Assembly: GCA_964360145.1 (NCBI GenBank)
Contig: CAYHWW010000141.1
Coordinates: 1 to 8,889 of the forward strand
Direction of reading: 5' to 3'
Source of the DNA: CAYHWW01 sp964360145
GTDB lineage: Bacteria > Bdellovibrionota > UBA1018 > CAYHWW01
DNA: 8,889 nucleotides
The translations under genes and the position numbers were made by a program. The notes under the pieces were generated by a model. That model was not told where the DNA came from and searched no databases. It saw nothing but the letters and a program-made list of their open reading frames with translations. Below are positions 1-5,591 of this stretch, piece after piece. The stretch's first letter is position 1. The number at the start of each line of letters is the position of its first letter.

Positions 1-341
1 GAGGCCGTGGCGGTAAATGGCATGTAGCCAACTTTTTTAGGCTTCACATAAACCGTGGCACTGATGGCGCCGATCGGAATGGAAACCGAACTGATGGCTG
101 CACCACAGGTGCTGCCAGAATGGAAAGTCACGGTATCGCTAAAAAGCGTCACCGCGGTGGCCGCCGTATGGGCTGATGGCACACCGTCTGCGTCATAGCG
201 CGTGACACTCACGGGCAGAGAGCAGCTGTAAACCGATAAGGTCTGGGAATCACTGGTGAACCAAAGTCTCACAGGAGGCCCTGCCTGGGCCGATGCCGCA
301 GTAACGAATAGTGCAGCGATAAAAGTAGTAATACGAATCAT
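1..341 (-). CDS. Secreted Ig-like repeat protein, N-terminal part (runs off the left edge)
   Basis: This partial gene has 113 readable codons and no stop before the window edge. The start is ATG at 341-339, with a strong AAGGAGGG Shine-Dalgarno at 353-346 only 4 bases upstream. Residues 1-20 form a Sec signal peptide: Arg3, a hydrophobic core (FIAALFVTAA), then AQA with likely cleavage after Ala20. Residues about 34-113 look like one beta-rich Ig-like module: an early Cys40 (VYSCSLPVSV), the phrase YDADGVPSAHTA, a second cysteine at Cys79 (GSTCGAAI), then SVSIPIGAISATVYVK. The paired cysteines and 'DADG-x-P' followed by a 'IP-x-GA-x-SAT-x-Y' strand are what I associate with tandem extracellular repeats in large secreted proteins of predatory or myxobacteria-like lineages. 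That link is from memory. The protein is therefore probably exported and may be long and repetitive; its function is unknown. Its stop and any further repeats lie outside the window. Confidence 0.8.
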   Translation of the reverse strand, partial: MIRITTFIAALFVTAASAQAGPPVRLWFTSDSQTLSVYSCSLPVSVTRYDADGVPSAHTAATAVTLFSDTVTFHSGSTCGAAISSVSIPIGAISATVYVKPKKVGYMPFTATA

Positions 342-370
342 GATGCCCTCCTTAGCAAACAGTCAGTAAC

Positions 371-382
371 CCTAAGCTTAGG
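371..382. promoter_or_regulatory. 12-bp perfect palindrome in the leader of the secreted-protein gene
   Basis: CCTAAGCTTAGG is a perfect palindrome. It lies about 18 bases upstream of the Shine-Dalgarno of the secreted Ig-like gene. It is flanked by CAGT at 364-367 and ACTG at 383-386, which extend the symmetry apart from a 3-base bulge (368-370). It could be an operator or an mRNA hairpin. No convincing -35/-10 pair could be placed around it, so a regulatory role is inference only. Confidence 0.3.
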
Positions 383-404
383 ACTGCTTGCGAAAGAGGA
401 GCGA

Positions 405-426
405 GCGCATACTGCGCATTGCGCAA
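405..426. repeat. Cluster of three GCGCA repeats
   Basis: GCGCAT at 405-410, GCGCAT at 414-419 and GCGCAA at 421-426 stand close together, two of them inside the self-complementary TGCGCA. They lie in the gap between the end of glmS and the start of the leftmost gene, upstream of the latter. They may be a protein-binding cluster or chance; nothing else supports a function. Confidence 0.3.
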
Positions 427-497
427 AAATGCCCCAAACCCACGAGGAAAATTTTGCCACGCACGGCATCAGCGTGAAAAATAATTAGCGCGAATCT

Positions 498-522
498 AAA
501 AATTCAGAACCGGTTTTCGGCT
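498..522 (-). terminator. Possible weak terminator after glmS
   Basis: On the minus strand, just after the glmS stop codon, AGCCG (522-518) can pair with CGGTT (512-508) around a 5-base loop, with one G-T wobble. Five spacer bases and then TTTTT (502-498) follow. The stem is short and the T run is not adjacent to it, so this is a marginal Rho-independent terminator. It is the best candidate for the 3' end of the flippase-epimerase-glmS transcript. Confidence 0.25.
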
Positions 523-534
523 ATCAAGCCCTTG

Positions 535-2418
535 CTATTCGACGGTGACGGATTTCGCGAGATTCCTGGGCTGATCCACGTCGGTGCCCTTCAAAACCGC
601 GATGCGGTAAGCGAAGAGCTGCAGCACCGGGGCGATGAGGAACGGCAAGAGGCTCTCATCGAGTTGCTCCTCCGCCAGGGGCAAGGGCACGAAGTGATCG
701 GCCATGGCGGCAAGCTTCTCGTCCCCGGCGTGGCCCAAGGCCACGATGCGGGCACCGCGGGCCTTCACTTCCTGCAGGTTGGAAATCGTCTTTTCGTACC
801 ACTGGTCCCTGGGAGCCACGACCACCACGGTGATGGCAGGCTCCAGCATCGCGATGGGTCCGTGCTTCAGCTCGCCCGCGGCGTAGCCTTCCGCGTGGAC
901 GTAAGCGATCTCTTTCAGCTTCAATGCGCCTTCCAGGGCCAGGGGCCAGGAGTACCCGCGCCCCATGAAGAAAAAGCCCTTGGAGTGTTGGACGTCCTGC
1001 ACGGCCTTCTCCAGTGCGCACATCGTGGCGCCCCCGTCATCGAGGACGCGAGAAAGGTGATGAGGCAGCTCATAGGTCTGACGATGGCGCTTCACCAGGG
1101 CATCCATCAACGCGCCTGTGGGATCAGACATCGCGGCGCCCCGTTGGAGACGATTTGCCATGATGTAGAGCATCAGCATCTGGCCCGTGAAGGCCTTGGT
1201 GGAAGCAACGCCAATCTCAGGCCCGCAACACATGAAATACGGGTAATCCACGACGCGAGCGATGGAGCTGCCTTTGACGTTGGTCACAGCCATTGTCTCC
1301 ACGCCGCGTTCCTTCATCTGTTGAAGCACGGCGAGAGTGTCCGCGGTCTCACCGGACTGGGACACCCCCATGACGAGGTGCCTCTTGCTCAATACCGGGG
1401 AACGGTAGCGAAACTCGCTCGCCAGCTCAGAATCAGTGGAAATGCCGGCAAAACGCTCAAACCAATATTTCCCGAGGAGAGATGCATGCCACGAAGTGCC
1501 ACATGCCACCATGCTCACGCGGTCCGCATCGATGATGGCGCGGATGCCGTCTTCATTCACCATCTCGAAAGGCAAGCTGCCCGAGGAGGGCCCTATGGCC
1601 GCAGCCAACGTATCAATGATGGTACGAGACTGCTCGTGGATCTCTTTCAGCATGTAGTGGGGATAGCCGTTTTTATCCAGCCGATCGGCAGACCACTCGA
1701 TTTTCGCGAAGGGCCGCTCGATGCGACGACCGCTGGCGGCGTCCAGAAACTCAATGCCCTTCGCCGTGCAGATAGCCATGTCGCCATTTTCAAGGAAGGC
1801 CACGCGGTCCGTGTAATCCAACAGGGGTTGCACATCGCTCGCCATGGCGACACCACCCAACTCACCATCACATCCCACAACCAAGGGCGAGCCGTTGCGG
1901 ACACCGACGATGAGGCCTGGGAATTTCTCATGCATGACGACAATGCTGGAGGCACCTTGGACCTTGAGGAAGCTTTTCCGCACGGCTTCGACAAACTCAG
2001 TTCCGCGCTCCATCTCAAAGTGCACAAGGAACGCAAACATCTCGCTGTCTGTTTCAGACTGGGGTTTAAAGCCTCGGCGAAATACCTCTTCCTGAATTTC
2101 GCGGAAATTTTCAATGATGCCGTTGTGAACCAGCACGATGTCGCCGACGCGATGGGGATGGGCATTGGTGGTATTGGGGGCGCCGTGGGTCGCCCAACGG
2201 GTATGGCCAATGCCCCCGTGGGTGCCCGCCATGTCAAAACCCGCCACGCGGGTTTCCATTTCGGCAATCTTACCCGCAGCCTTGGTCACTTCGATGCGGT
2301 CATTGGTGAAAACCGCGATGCCGCTGGAGTCATAACCTCTGTATTCGAGGCGCTTCAGGCCCTTGATCAGGACTTCAGTAACTTTTCTATCGCCAACGTA
2401 TCCAATGATGCCGCACAT
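535..2418 (-). CDS. glmS: Glutamine--fructose-6-phosphate aminotransferase (isomerizing)
   Basis: GlmS makes glucosamine-6-phosphate from fructose-6-phosphate and glutamine in the cytoplasm, the first committed step to UDP-GlcNAc. The 627-residue protein is full length (E. coli GlmS has 609). The class II glutaminase domain starts at MCGIIGYVG, so Cys2 becomes the N-terminal nucleophile once Met is removed. HTRWATHG (72-79), HNG (98-100) and Asp124 fit the glutamine pocket. The first SIS domain shows CGTSWHA (306-312), SQSGET (353-358) and STKAF (406-410). The second shows MGRGYSWPLALEGALKLKE (485-503) and HAEGYAAGELKHGP (508-521). The C-terminal DQPRNLAKSVTVE carries the catalytic Lys622. 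An AGAGGAA Shine-Dalgarno lies at 2434-2428. The gene is 37 bases after an epimerase gene in the same direction, so it is probably co-transcribed; the gap is too short for a glmS ribozyme. A 634-codon open frame on the opposite strand is a shadow. Confidence 0.98.
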   Translation of the reverse strand: MCGIIGYVGDRKVTEVLIKGLKRLEYRGYDSSGIAVFTNDRIEVTKAAGKIAEMETRVAGFDMAGTHGGIGHTRWATHGAPNTTNAHPHRVGDIVLVHNGIIENFREIQEEVFRRGFKPQSETDSEMFAFLVHFEMERGTEFVEAVRKSFLKVQGASSIVVMHEKFPGLIVGVRNGSPLVVGCDGELGGVAMASDVQPLLDYTDRVAFLENGDMAICTAKGIEFLDAASGRRIERPFAKIEWSADRLDKNGYPHYMLKEIHEQSRTIIDTLAAAIGPSSGSLPFEMVNEDGIRAIIDADRVSMVACGTSWHASLLGKYWFERFAGISTDSELASEFRYRSPVLSKRHLVMGVSQSGETADTLAVLQQMKERGVETMAVTNVKGSSIARVVDYPYFMCCGPEIGVASTKAFTGQMLMLYIMANRLQRGAAMSDPTGALMDALVKRHRQTYELPHHLSRVLDDGGATMCALEKAVQDVQHSKGFFFMGRGYSWPLALEGALKLKEIAYVHAEGYAAGELKHGPIAMLEPAITVVVVAPRDQWYEKTISNLQEVKARGARIVALGHAGDEKLAAMADHFVPLPLAEEQLDESLLPFLIAPVLQLFAYRIAVLKGTDVDQPRNLAKSVTVE

Positions 2419-2435
2419 ATTATGATGTTCCTCTG

Positions 2436-2453
2436 AGGGGTCCTAGGACCCCT
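2436..2453. promoter_or_regulatory. 18-bp perfect palindrome next to the glmS ribosome-binding site
   Basis: AGGGGTCCTAGGACCCCT is a perfect 18-bp palindrome between the epimerase stop and glmS. In RNA it could form a 7-bp GC-rich stem with a CTAG loop. Its glmS-proximal end at 2436 is separated by one base from the AGAGGAA Shine-Dalgarno (2434-2428). On the minus strand no T run follows, so it does not look like a terminator for the upstream genes. It could hinder or time glmS translation, protect a processed 3' end, or bind a dimeric protein. All of these roles are inference. Confidence 0.4.
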
Positions 2454-2455
2454 TA

Positions 2456-3391
2456 TTAAATTTCAGCCAATTGGCGGGTGACATCGCCGTCGAATCGGGC
2501 ATTTAAAAACTCTCGCGCCATCCCGTTGTCAGCCTTGGAGTGGCGCACGTCGCCGATCCTGCCCTCAGCGTGCTGAATCTCCCCCGCCTGAGGGAAGACG
2601 CGCTTCACCGCGGTGGCCAAATCATTCACCGTGATTGCGCGGCCCGTGCCGAGATTGATGACCCGCCCATCCCATTGGGATGACGGGCGCCGCAAAGCCG
2701 CGGTACAAGCGGTGACCAAATCCTCAACATGGACAAAGTCCCTGGTTTGCAAGCCATCACCATTGATCCTCATGGCCTGCCCTTTGCGGGCACGGTCAAT
2801 AAAAACAGTTATGACGCCTGAATAGGGAGAGGTTGGATCCTGGCCCCTGCCAAACACGTTGAAGAAACGGAATATGAGGGAGGGAACACCGTGGTGATCG
2901 CAATACAGCTGGGCCGCTTTTTCACCGGCGTGCTTCTGTGCCGCATAGTATGAGAGAAACTTTGACGGCAACATCTCTTCATTCAAGGCGCGGCCGTCGT
3001 CACCGAGGCAGCCGTAAATAGCCGCTGTGCTTGCCATGGCAAAAAACGGCTTGCGCCGACCTGGCGCCTGGCGACAAGCCTCCAAGACGGAGATCGTCCC
3101 ATTGACGTTGTTGGAATAGCTTTCGACGGGGTTTTCCTGGCACAGGGGGATGCTCACGGTGGCCGCAAGATGGTAAACCACATCCGCGCTGGCTGCCAGC
3201 CGACCGATGAGGGCGCCATCCCGTATATCGCCCCGCACATACTCGACGCCCTGCACCGCCGCGGCGGGGGCGCGAAGATCCAGGGAAATAACCCGCAACC
3301 CCTCATTGACCAAATGGCGGCAAAGGTAGGTGCCGATGAAGCCAGCTCCGCCCGTCACGAGTGCATTTTTTAAGATTGTGGCGTCACCCAT
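2456..3391 (-). CDS. NAD-dependent UDP-sugar 4-epimerase-like protein (extended SDR)
   Basis: This is a 311-residue extended short-chain dehydrogenase/reductase. The Rossmann nucleotide motif GGAGFIG (14-20) follows the first strand (ALVTGG), with Asp38 at the end of the second. YHLAATVSIP (73-82), the catalytic Ser/Thr (STAAIYG, 121-127) and the YxxxK pair Tyr149/Lys153 are all present. RFFNVFGRGQDPTSPYSGVI (175-194), then GDGLQTRDFVHVEDLV (211-226), is typical of UDP-glucose and UDP-GlcNAc 4-epimerases of the GalE/WbpP/Gne type. The exact sugar cannot be read. The enzyme should act in the cytoplasm on nucleotide sugars for glycan synthesis, which fits glmS directly downstream. The start at 3391 puts the gene 15 bases after the flippase stop; the ribosome-binding site is weak (AGAGAG, 3408-3403). 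It ends in tandem TAA TAA. A 4,6-dehydratase or other SDR activity is the main alternative. Confidence 0.88.
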   Translation of the reverse strand: MGDATILKNALVTGGAGFIGTYLCRHLVNEGLRVISLDLRAPAAAVQGVEYVRGDIRDGALIGRLAASADVVYHLAATVSIPLCQENPVESYSNNVNGTISVLEACRQAPGRRKPFFAMASTAAIYGCLGDDGRALNEEMLPSKFLSYYAAQKHAGEKAAQLYCDHHGVPSLIFRFFNVFGRGQDPTSPYSGVITVFIDRARKGQAMRINGDGLQTRDFVHVEDLVTACTAALRRPSSQWDGRVINLGTGRAITVNDLATAVKRVFPQAGEIQHAEGRIGDVRHSKADNGMAREFLNARFDGDVTRQLAEI

Positions 3392-3406
3392 AAAATAGAA
3401 CGCTCT

Positions 3407-3778
3407 CTATAGCAGAGGCTCTTTGATCAACAAATGATATTTGTTCTTTTTGTTGATCAGGGTGAGGCCCATGTAGACGCAGAAAAAGACTAGCCCACCG
3501 CACAAGAGCCACAGGCGCCCCCCACCCAGCCCCTCTCTCACAAGAAGCGCCGCACCAGTGGAAATGGCCGCGGCCGCGCCATACCCCAGCCAAGCCTTCA
3601 AAGGCAGAAAGGACAGCGGAGACCAGCCTTCCACGCGGGCGTTGGTGAGCACGGAGCTCCAACGCATCATGGCGTTGCCAATCACCGCGCCCAACATGGC
3701 GCCAACTGGGCCATGGGCTTTCAACAAGACATAAACGAGGACCGGGGTAATGAAGGCGAAAAACGAGAGTCGGGCCAA
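3407..3778 (-). CDS. Wzx-like oligosaccharide flippase, C-terminal part (other side of frameshift)
   Basis: This 123-codon open frame is not likely to be an independent gene. It continues the flippase in the -1 frame relative to the upstream piece, and its nominal start is a TTG (3778-3776) inside the gene. It holds about four hydrophobic segments: LSFFAFITPVLVYVLL near the start, HGPVGAMLGAVIGNAMM, LGYGAAAAISTGAALLV, and RLWLLCGGLVFFCVYMG near the end. This is the expected C-terminal membrane bundle of a polysaccharide flippase. One extra G in the G7 run at 3786-3792 would join the two pieces as ...GLGVGGGSILARL..., giving about 484 residues, a normal length for the family. The stop (TAG, 3409-3407) is 15 bases before the epimerase start. 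The G7 run could act as a Shine-Dalgarno for the TTG, giving a split transporter, but that seems much less likely than a frame error or slippage. Confidence 0.75.
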   Translation of the reverse strand: MARLSFFAFITPVLVYVLLKAHGPVGAMLGAVIGNAMMRWSSVLTNARVEGWSPLSFLPLKAWLGYGAAAAISTGAALLVREGLGGGRLWLLCGGLVFFCVYMGLTLINKKNKYHLLIKEPLL

Positions 3779-4860
3779 AATGGAGCCCCCCCTACCCCGA
3801 GCCCGATCAAAAGCGTCATTGGCAGATGGTTGAAAAAATAGTTCAACGCATAAAGCCTCAGAAAGACGGCCGATCCCTCGTACTGATTGGTGTAGAGCAA
3901 CTCCACCACCGGGTCGGCGAAGAGGGCCAAACCCACCGCGGCGGGGATATGGAGCCAGGCCAGCTCTGATGTGGCTTTTTTGTATTTGTTTCTGGCCTCA
4001 TTGATATGCCCATCCACAAAGGCCCGTGAAAGCTCCGGAATGAGGACCTTGTTCACGGACTGCTCGAATATCATCAGCGGGGGCACCAGCAGGCAACCGA
4101 ATGAATACAGCGCGAAATCCCCGGGGCCCATCCAGCGGGAGAGAAGAATCTGGTCTGAATAACCCGTAGCTACGGATACCGCAGCAGCGAGCGACACAGG
4201 CATGGCGTACTTCAACACGGGCAAAAGCACGCTTTTCCGGAACAGAATCCTTTGGAACCCAAGGCGGTGGCCCCAAACCACCCCCACGGAGATCTTGATG
4301 GATAAAATAGCGATGTGAGCAACAAATACCGCCTCAATGCTTCGAAAATGCCACGCCGCAAAAGCCATTGAAATGGTGCGGACCAAATCAAAGCCAGAAG
4401 AAAACCATGCCCCACGCCTCACTGCCCCCCATGCCACGGCGGCTTCTTCAAAAAAACCTCCGAGCATGAGCATCAAAGCCCCCGCCAAGAGCAGCTGGAA
4501 CTGCAGCAAGCTCCAACCGAGGAAATCCGCCATTTGCTGCTGCAAGGATAAAGCAACAACGAGGTAAATGCCCGCAAGCACTAAAAGCGCGGTCCAGGAC
4601 GCGCGAGTGGCTTCCTGTCGGCGCTTGTCATCGTAGCCAGCCCAATGACTCAGCCCATTGCCAATTCCCGCGGTCAGAAAAATCCAGGGAATGAGGGCCA
4701 TGTACAGGAAGTAGGCTTTGTACACCCCCATGGCGGAGCGATCGAGGACCCGCACCAGCACCAAAGGCAAAAACATGTTGAGCAAAGACACTGCCCCACC
4801 GGTGATGGTGAGGGGCCAGTGGCTCGCCTGCGATGTATGTTCGTCAACATTGCTCTTCAT
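3721..4860 (-). CDS. Wzx-like oligosaccharide flippase, N-terminal part (frameshifted)
   Basis: This is a multi-pass inner-membrane protein of the polysaccharide biosynthesis/MurJ-like MOP superfamily, expected to flip lipid-linked oligosaccharide to the periplasm. About ten hydrophobic segments are visible, including TITGGAVSLLNMFLPLVLV (near 15-35), AYFLYMALIPWIFLTAGIG, LLVLAGIYLVVALSL, LLLAGALMLMLGG and YAMPVSLAAAVSVATGY. The loop IPELSRAF followed by a conserved-looking FADPVVELLYTNQYEGSAVFLR is typical of Wzx proteins. The reading frame leaves the family after LIGLGVGG: the last 21 residues (APFWPDSRFSPSLPRSS...) are a non-membrane tail read out of frame, and the true continuation is the 3407-3778 frame. 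I start it at ATG 4860; a TTG at 4866 would add two residues. No good Shine-Dalgarno precedes either start. It is the first gene of the likely flippase-epimerase-glmS unit. As it stands the protein would be truncated and probably inactive. Confidence 0.85.
   Translation of the reverse strand: MKSNVDEHTSQASHWPLTITGGAVSLLNMFLPLVLVRVLDRSAMGVYKAYFLYMALIPWIFLTAGIGNGLSHWAGYDDKRRQEATRASWTALLVLAGIYLVVALSLQQQMADFLGWSLLQFQLLLAGALMLMLGGFFEEAAVAWGAVRRGAWFSSGFDLVRTISMAFAAWHFRSIEAVFVAHIAILSIKISVGVVWGHRLGFQRILFRKSVLLPVLKYAMPVSLAAAVSVATGYSDQILLSRWMGPGDFALYSFGCLLVPPLMIFEQSVNKVLIPELSRAFVDGHINEARNKYKKATSELAWLHIPAAVGLALFADPVVELLYTNQYEGSAVFLRLYALNYFFNHLPMTLLIGLGVGGAPFWPDSRFSPSLPRSSFMSC
3786..3792 (-). repeat. G7 run at the flippase frameshift
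   Basis: On the minus strand the flippase reads GTA GGG GGG GCT in the first frame. With eight Gs it would read GTA GGG GGG GGC TCC ATT and stay open into the C-terminal membrane segments. The frame break therefore maps to this homopolymer to within a codon or two. Runs like this are prone to sequencing error, replication slippage and polymerase slippage. The G GGG GGG heptamer is also compatible with -1 ribosomal slippage, but no stimulatory structure was identified. Confidence 0.85.
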
Positions 4861-4876
4861 AATCAATAAGACTTGA

Positions 4877-4884
4877 GGGGGGGG
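4877..4884. promoter_or_regulatory. G8 run in the divergent flippase/GNAT intergenic region
   Basis: Eight consecutive Gs lie within the 40-base gap between the flippase start (4860, minus) and the acetyltransferase start (4901, plus). Changes in the length of such a run would alter spacing in any promoter or leader that crosses it. I could not place a convincing -35/-10 pair in either direction: TTGAGG at 4873-4878 and TTATGG at 4891-4896 are only 12 bases apart. Promoter function is therefore inference from position. Confidence 0.35.
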
Positions 4885-4893
4885 TTTAGGTTA

Positions 4894-4915
4894 TGGGCTC
4901 ATGAAGATGAGCCCA
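4894..4915. promoter_or_regulatory. Perfect 9+4+9 inverted repeat over the GNAT start codon
   Basis: TGGGCTCAT (4894-4902), loop GAAG (4903-4906), ATGAGCCCA (4907-4915). The arms are perfectly complementary. The first arm contains the start codon at 4901 (its A and T) and the second begins with the alternative in-frame ATG at 4907. As mRNA this hairpin would hide both starts; as DNA it is a plausible dimer-binding site in a divergent control region. No T run follows on either strand, so it is not a terminator. Confidence 0.5.
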
Positions 4916-5557
4916 TCAGAGACCCACAATCACCGGCGCAAGCTCTTCGGCACAATGGCTGCTTCGCATTTACTAGGCGCCGCGCTCGCTCGACGCCTGG
5001 GATACCTGCGCTACGCCTGCTATGCAAGAAACTCCGTGTCGGCGGACTCCCATTTTCCACCCCCTGGCATAACCGTACGCCCCGCTCGCTTCGACGAGGT
5101 GCGTTTCTGGGCAAACTGCCCCGACTTGGATGTGCCTGAGGACTTCGTATCGAGCCTCCAGCCAGGCCGGGACTTCGTCGTTGCGGCCTATGCCGCCTCC
5201 GACGACATGGCCCCACCCATGGCTTACGCCTTCCTTTCCCTCGGGACGACAGCCATAGACCAGCGCTGGTCCATTGAGCTGCCTGCCGACGGGGCCTACA
5301 TCTACAAGGCCTATGTCCGGAAGGAGCACAGGGGGCTGGGTCTCAATAGGGTCTGTTGTAGGGAACTCATGGCCCTGGAGCAAGCGAAGGGCCGCCGCGT
5401 CTTCGCCTTGGTCGAGGCCAGCAACATGGTTTCCCGGCGCTCCTTCGAAGGCCTCGGGTTCAGCGTTGTCGGCAGTCTTTTGACCTGGTCCGGGGGGACC
5501 AGGGCCAGGCTGACCTTAGGCGCTAGAAAGGCCGGGCTGCACCTGGTTTCTGGTTGA
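4901..5557 (+). CDS. GNAT-family N-acetyltransferase
   Basis: This 218-residue protein has a GNAT core. After an unassigned, basic N-terminal stretch of about 56 residues, the first strand begins at GITVRPARFDEV (56-67). Motif A, the acetyl-CoA pyrophosphate loop, is seen at VRKEHRGLGLNR (139-150) with the R-G-L-G pattern. Motif B follows at VEASNMVSRRSFEGLGF (171-187), the common 'N-x-x-S-x-x-x-F-x-x-x-GF' ending. The acceptor is unknown; a sugar amine in the neighbouring polysaccharide pathway is plausible by context only. The gene diverges from the flippase and starts a rightward run with the lipoprotein and glycosyltransferase. The start is uncertain: ATG 4901 has only a weak AGG 10 bases upstream, ATG 4907 is also in frame, and both sit in an inverted repeat. 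The N-terminal extension could mean that a later Met (residue 19) is the true start. Confidence 0.8.
   Translation: MKMSPSETHNHRRKLFGTMAASHLLGAALARRLGYLRYACYARNSVSADSHFPPPGITVRPARFDEVRFWANCPDLDVPEDFVSSLQPGRDFVVAAYAASDDMAPPMAYAFLSLGTTAIDQRWSIELPADGAYIYKAYVRKEHRGLGLNRVCCRELMALEQAKGRRVFALVEASNMVSRRSFEGLGFSVVGSLLTWSGGTRARLTLGARKAGLHLVSG
5484..5503. repeat. 8+4+8 GC-rich inverted repeat inside the GNAT gene
   Basis: CCTGGTCC (5484-5491), GGGG, GGACCAGG (5496-5503) forms a perfect 8-bp stem, including a G6 run at 5492-5497. It lies in the last 25 codons of the acetyltransferase, where the protein reads LLTWSGGTRARLT. No T run follows, so it is not an intrinsic terminator. It may only reflect local codon choice. 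Confidence 0.35.
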
Positions 5558-5580
5558 ATTCAATAGTTTCTCGTTATATT
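5554..5580 (+). promoter_or_regulatory. Possible sigma-70-like promoter for the lipoprotein gene
   Basis: TTGAAT (5554-5559), overlapping the GNAT stop codon, and TATATT (5575-5580) are separated by 15 bases, slightly short for sigma-70. Transcription would begin near 5587, only about 5 bases before the ATG at 5592. No Shine-Dalgarno is visible there (the bases are CACCTCCGACC), which would fit a nearly leaderless mRNA. If so, the lipoprotein and glycosyltransferase form their own unit. Confidence 0.35.
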
Positions 5581-5591
5581 CACCTCCGACC

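Noticed and set aside
455..476. Alternative hairpins (TGCC/GGCA and CACGC/GCGTG) as a glmS terminator
   Set aside because: The stems are 4-5 bp, mutually exclusive and not followed by a proper T run on the minus strand. They are weaker than the already marginal candidate at 498-522.
1647..2267. 206-codon minus-strand frame within glmS in another phase
   Set aside because: It is an alternative-phase shadow of glmS with a Ser/Trp/Pro-rich low-information sequence and no start context.
532..2436. A 634-codon open reading frame on the plus strand opposite the whole of glmS
   Set aside because: It mirrors glmS almost end to end, starts with TTG, shows no recognisable domain and has a composition (many His, Gly, Arg) expected from reading the complement of a GC-rich gene. 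glmS is unambiguous on the other strand.
2419..2455. glmS ribozyme/riboswitch upstream of glmS
   Set aside because: Only 37 bases separate glmS from the preceding gene, far too few for the ribozyme. The region holds just a palindrome and a Shine-Dalgarno.
3407..3778. Separate small membrane protein gene downstream of the flippase
   Set aside because: It starts with a TTG inside the flippase, its membrane segments are exactly what the truncated flippase lacks, and a one-base change joins them.
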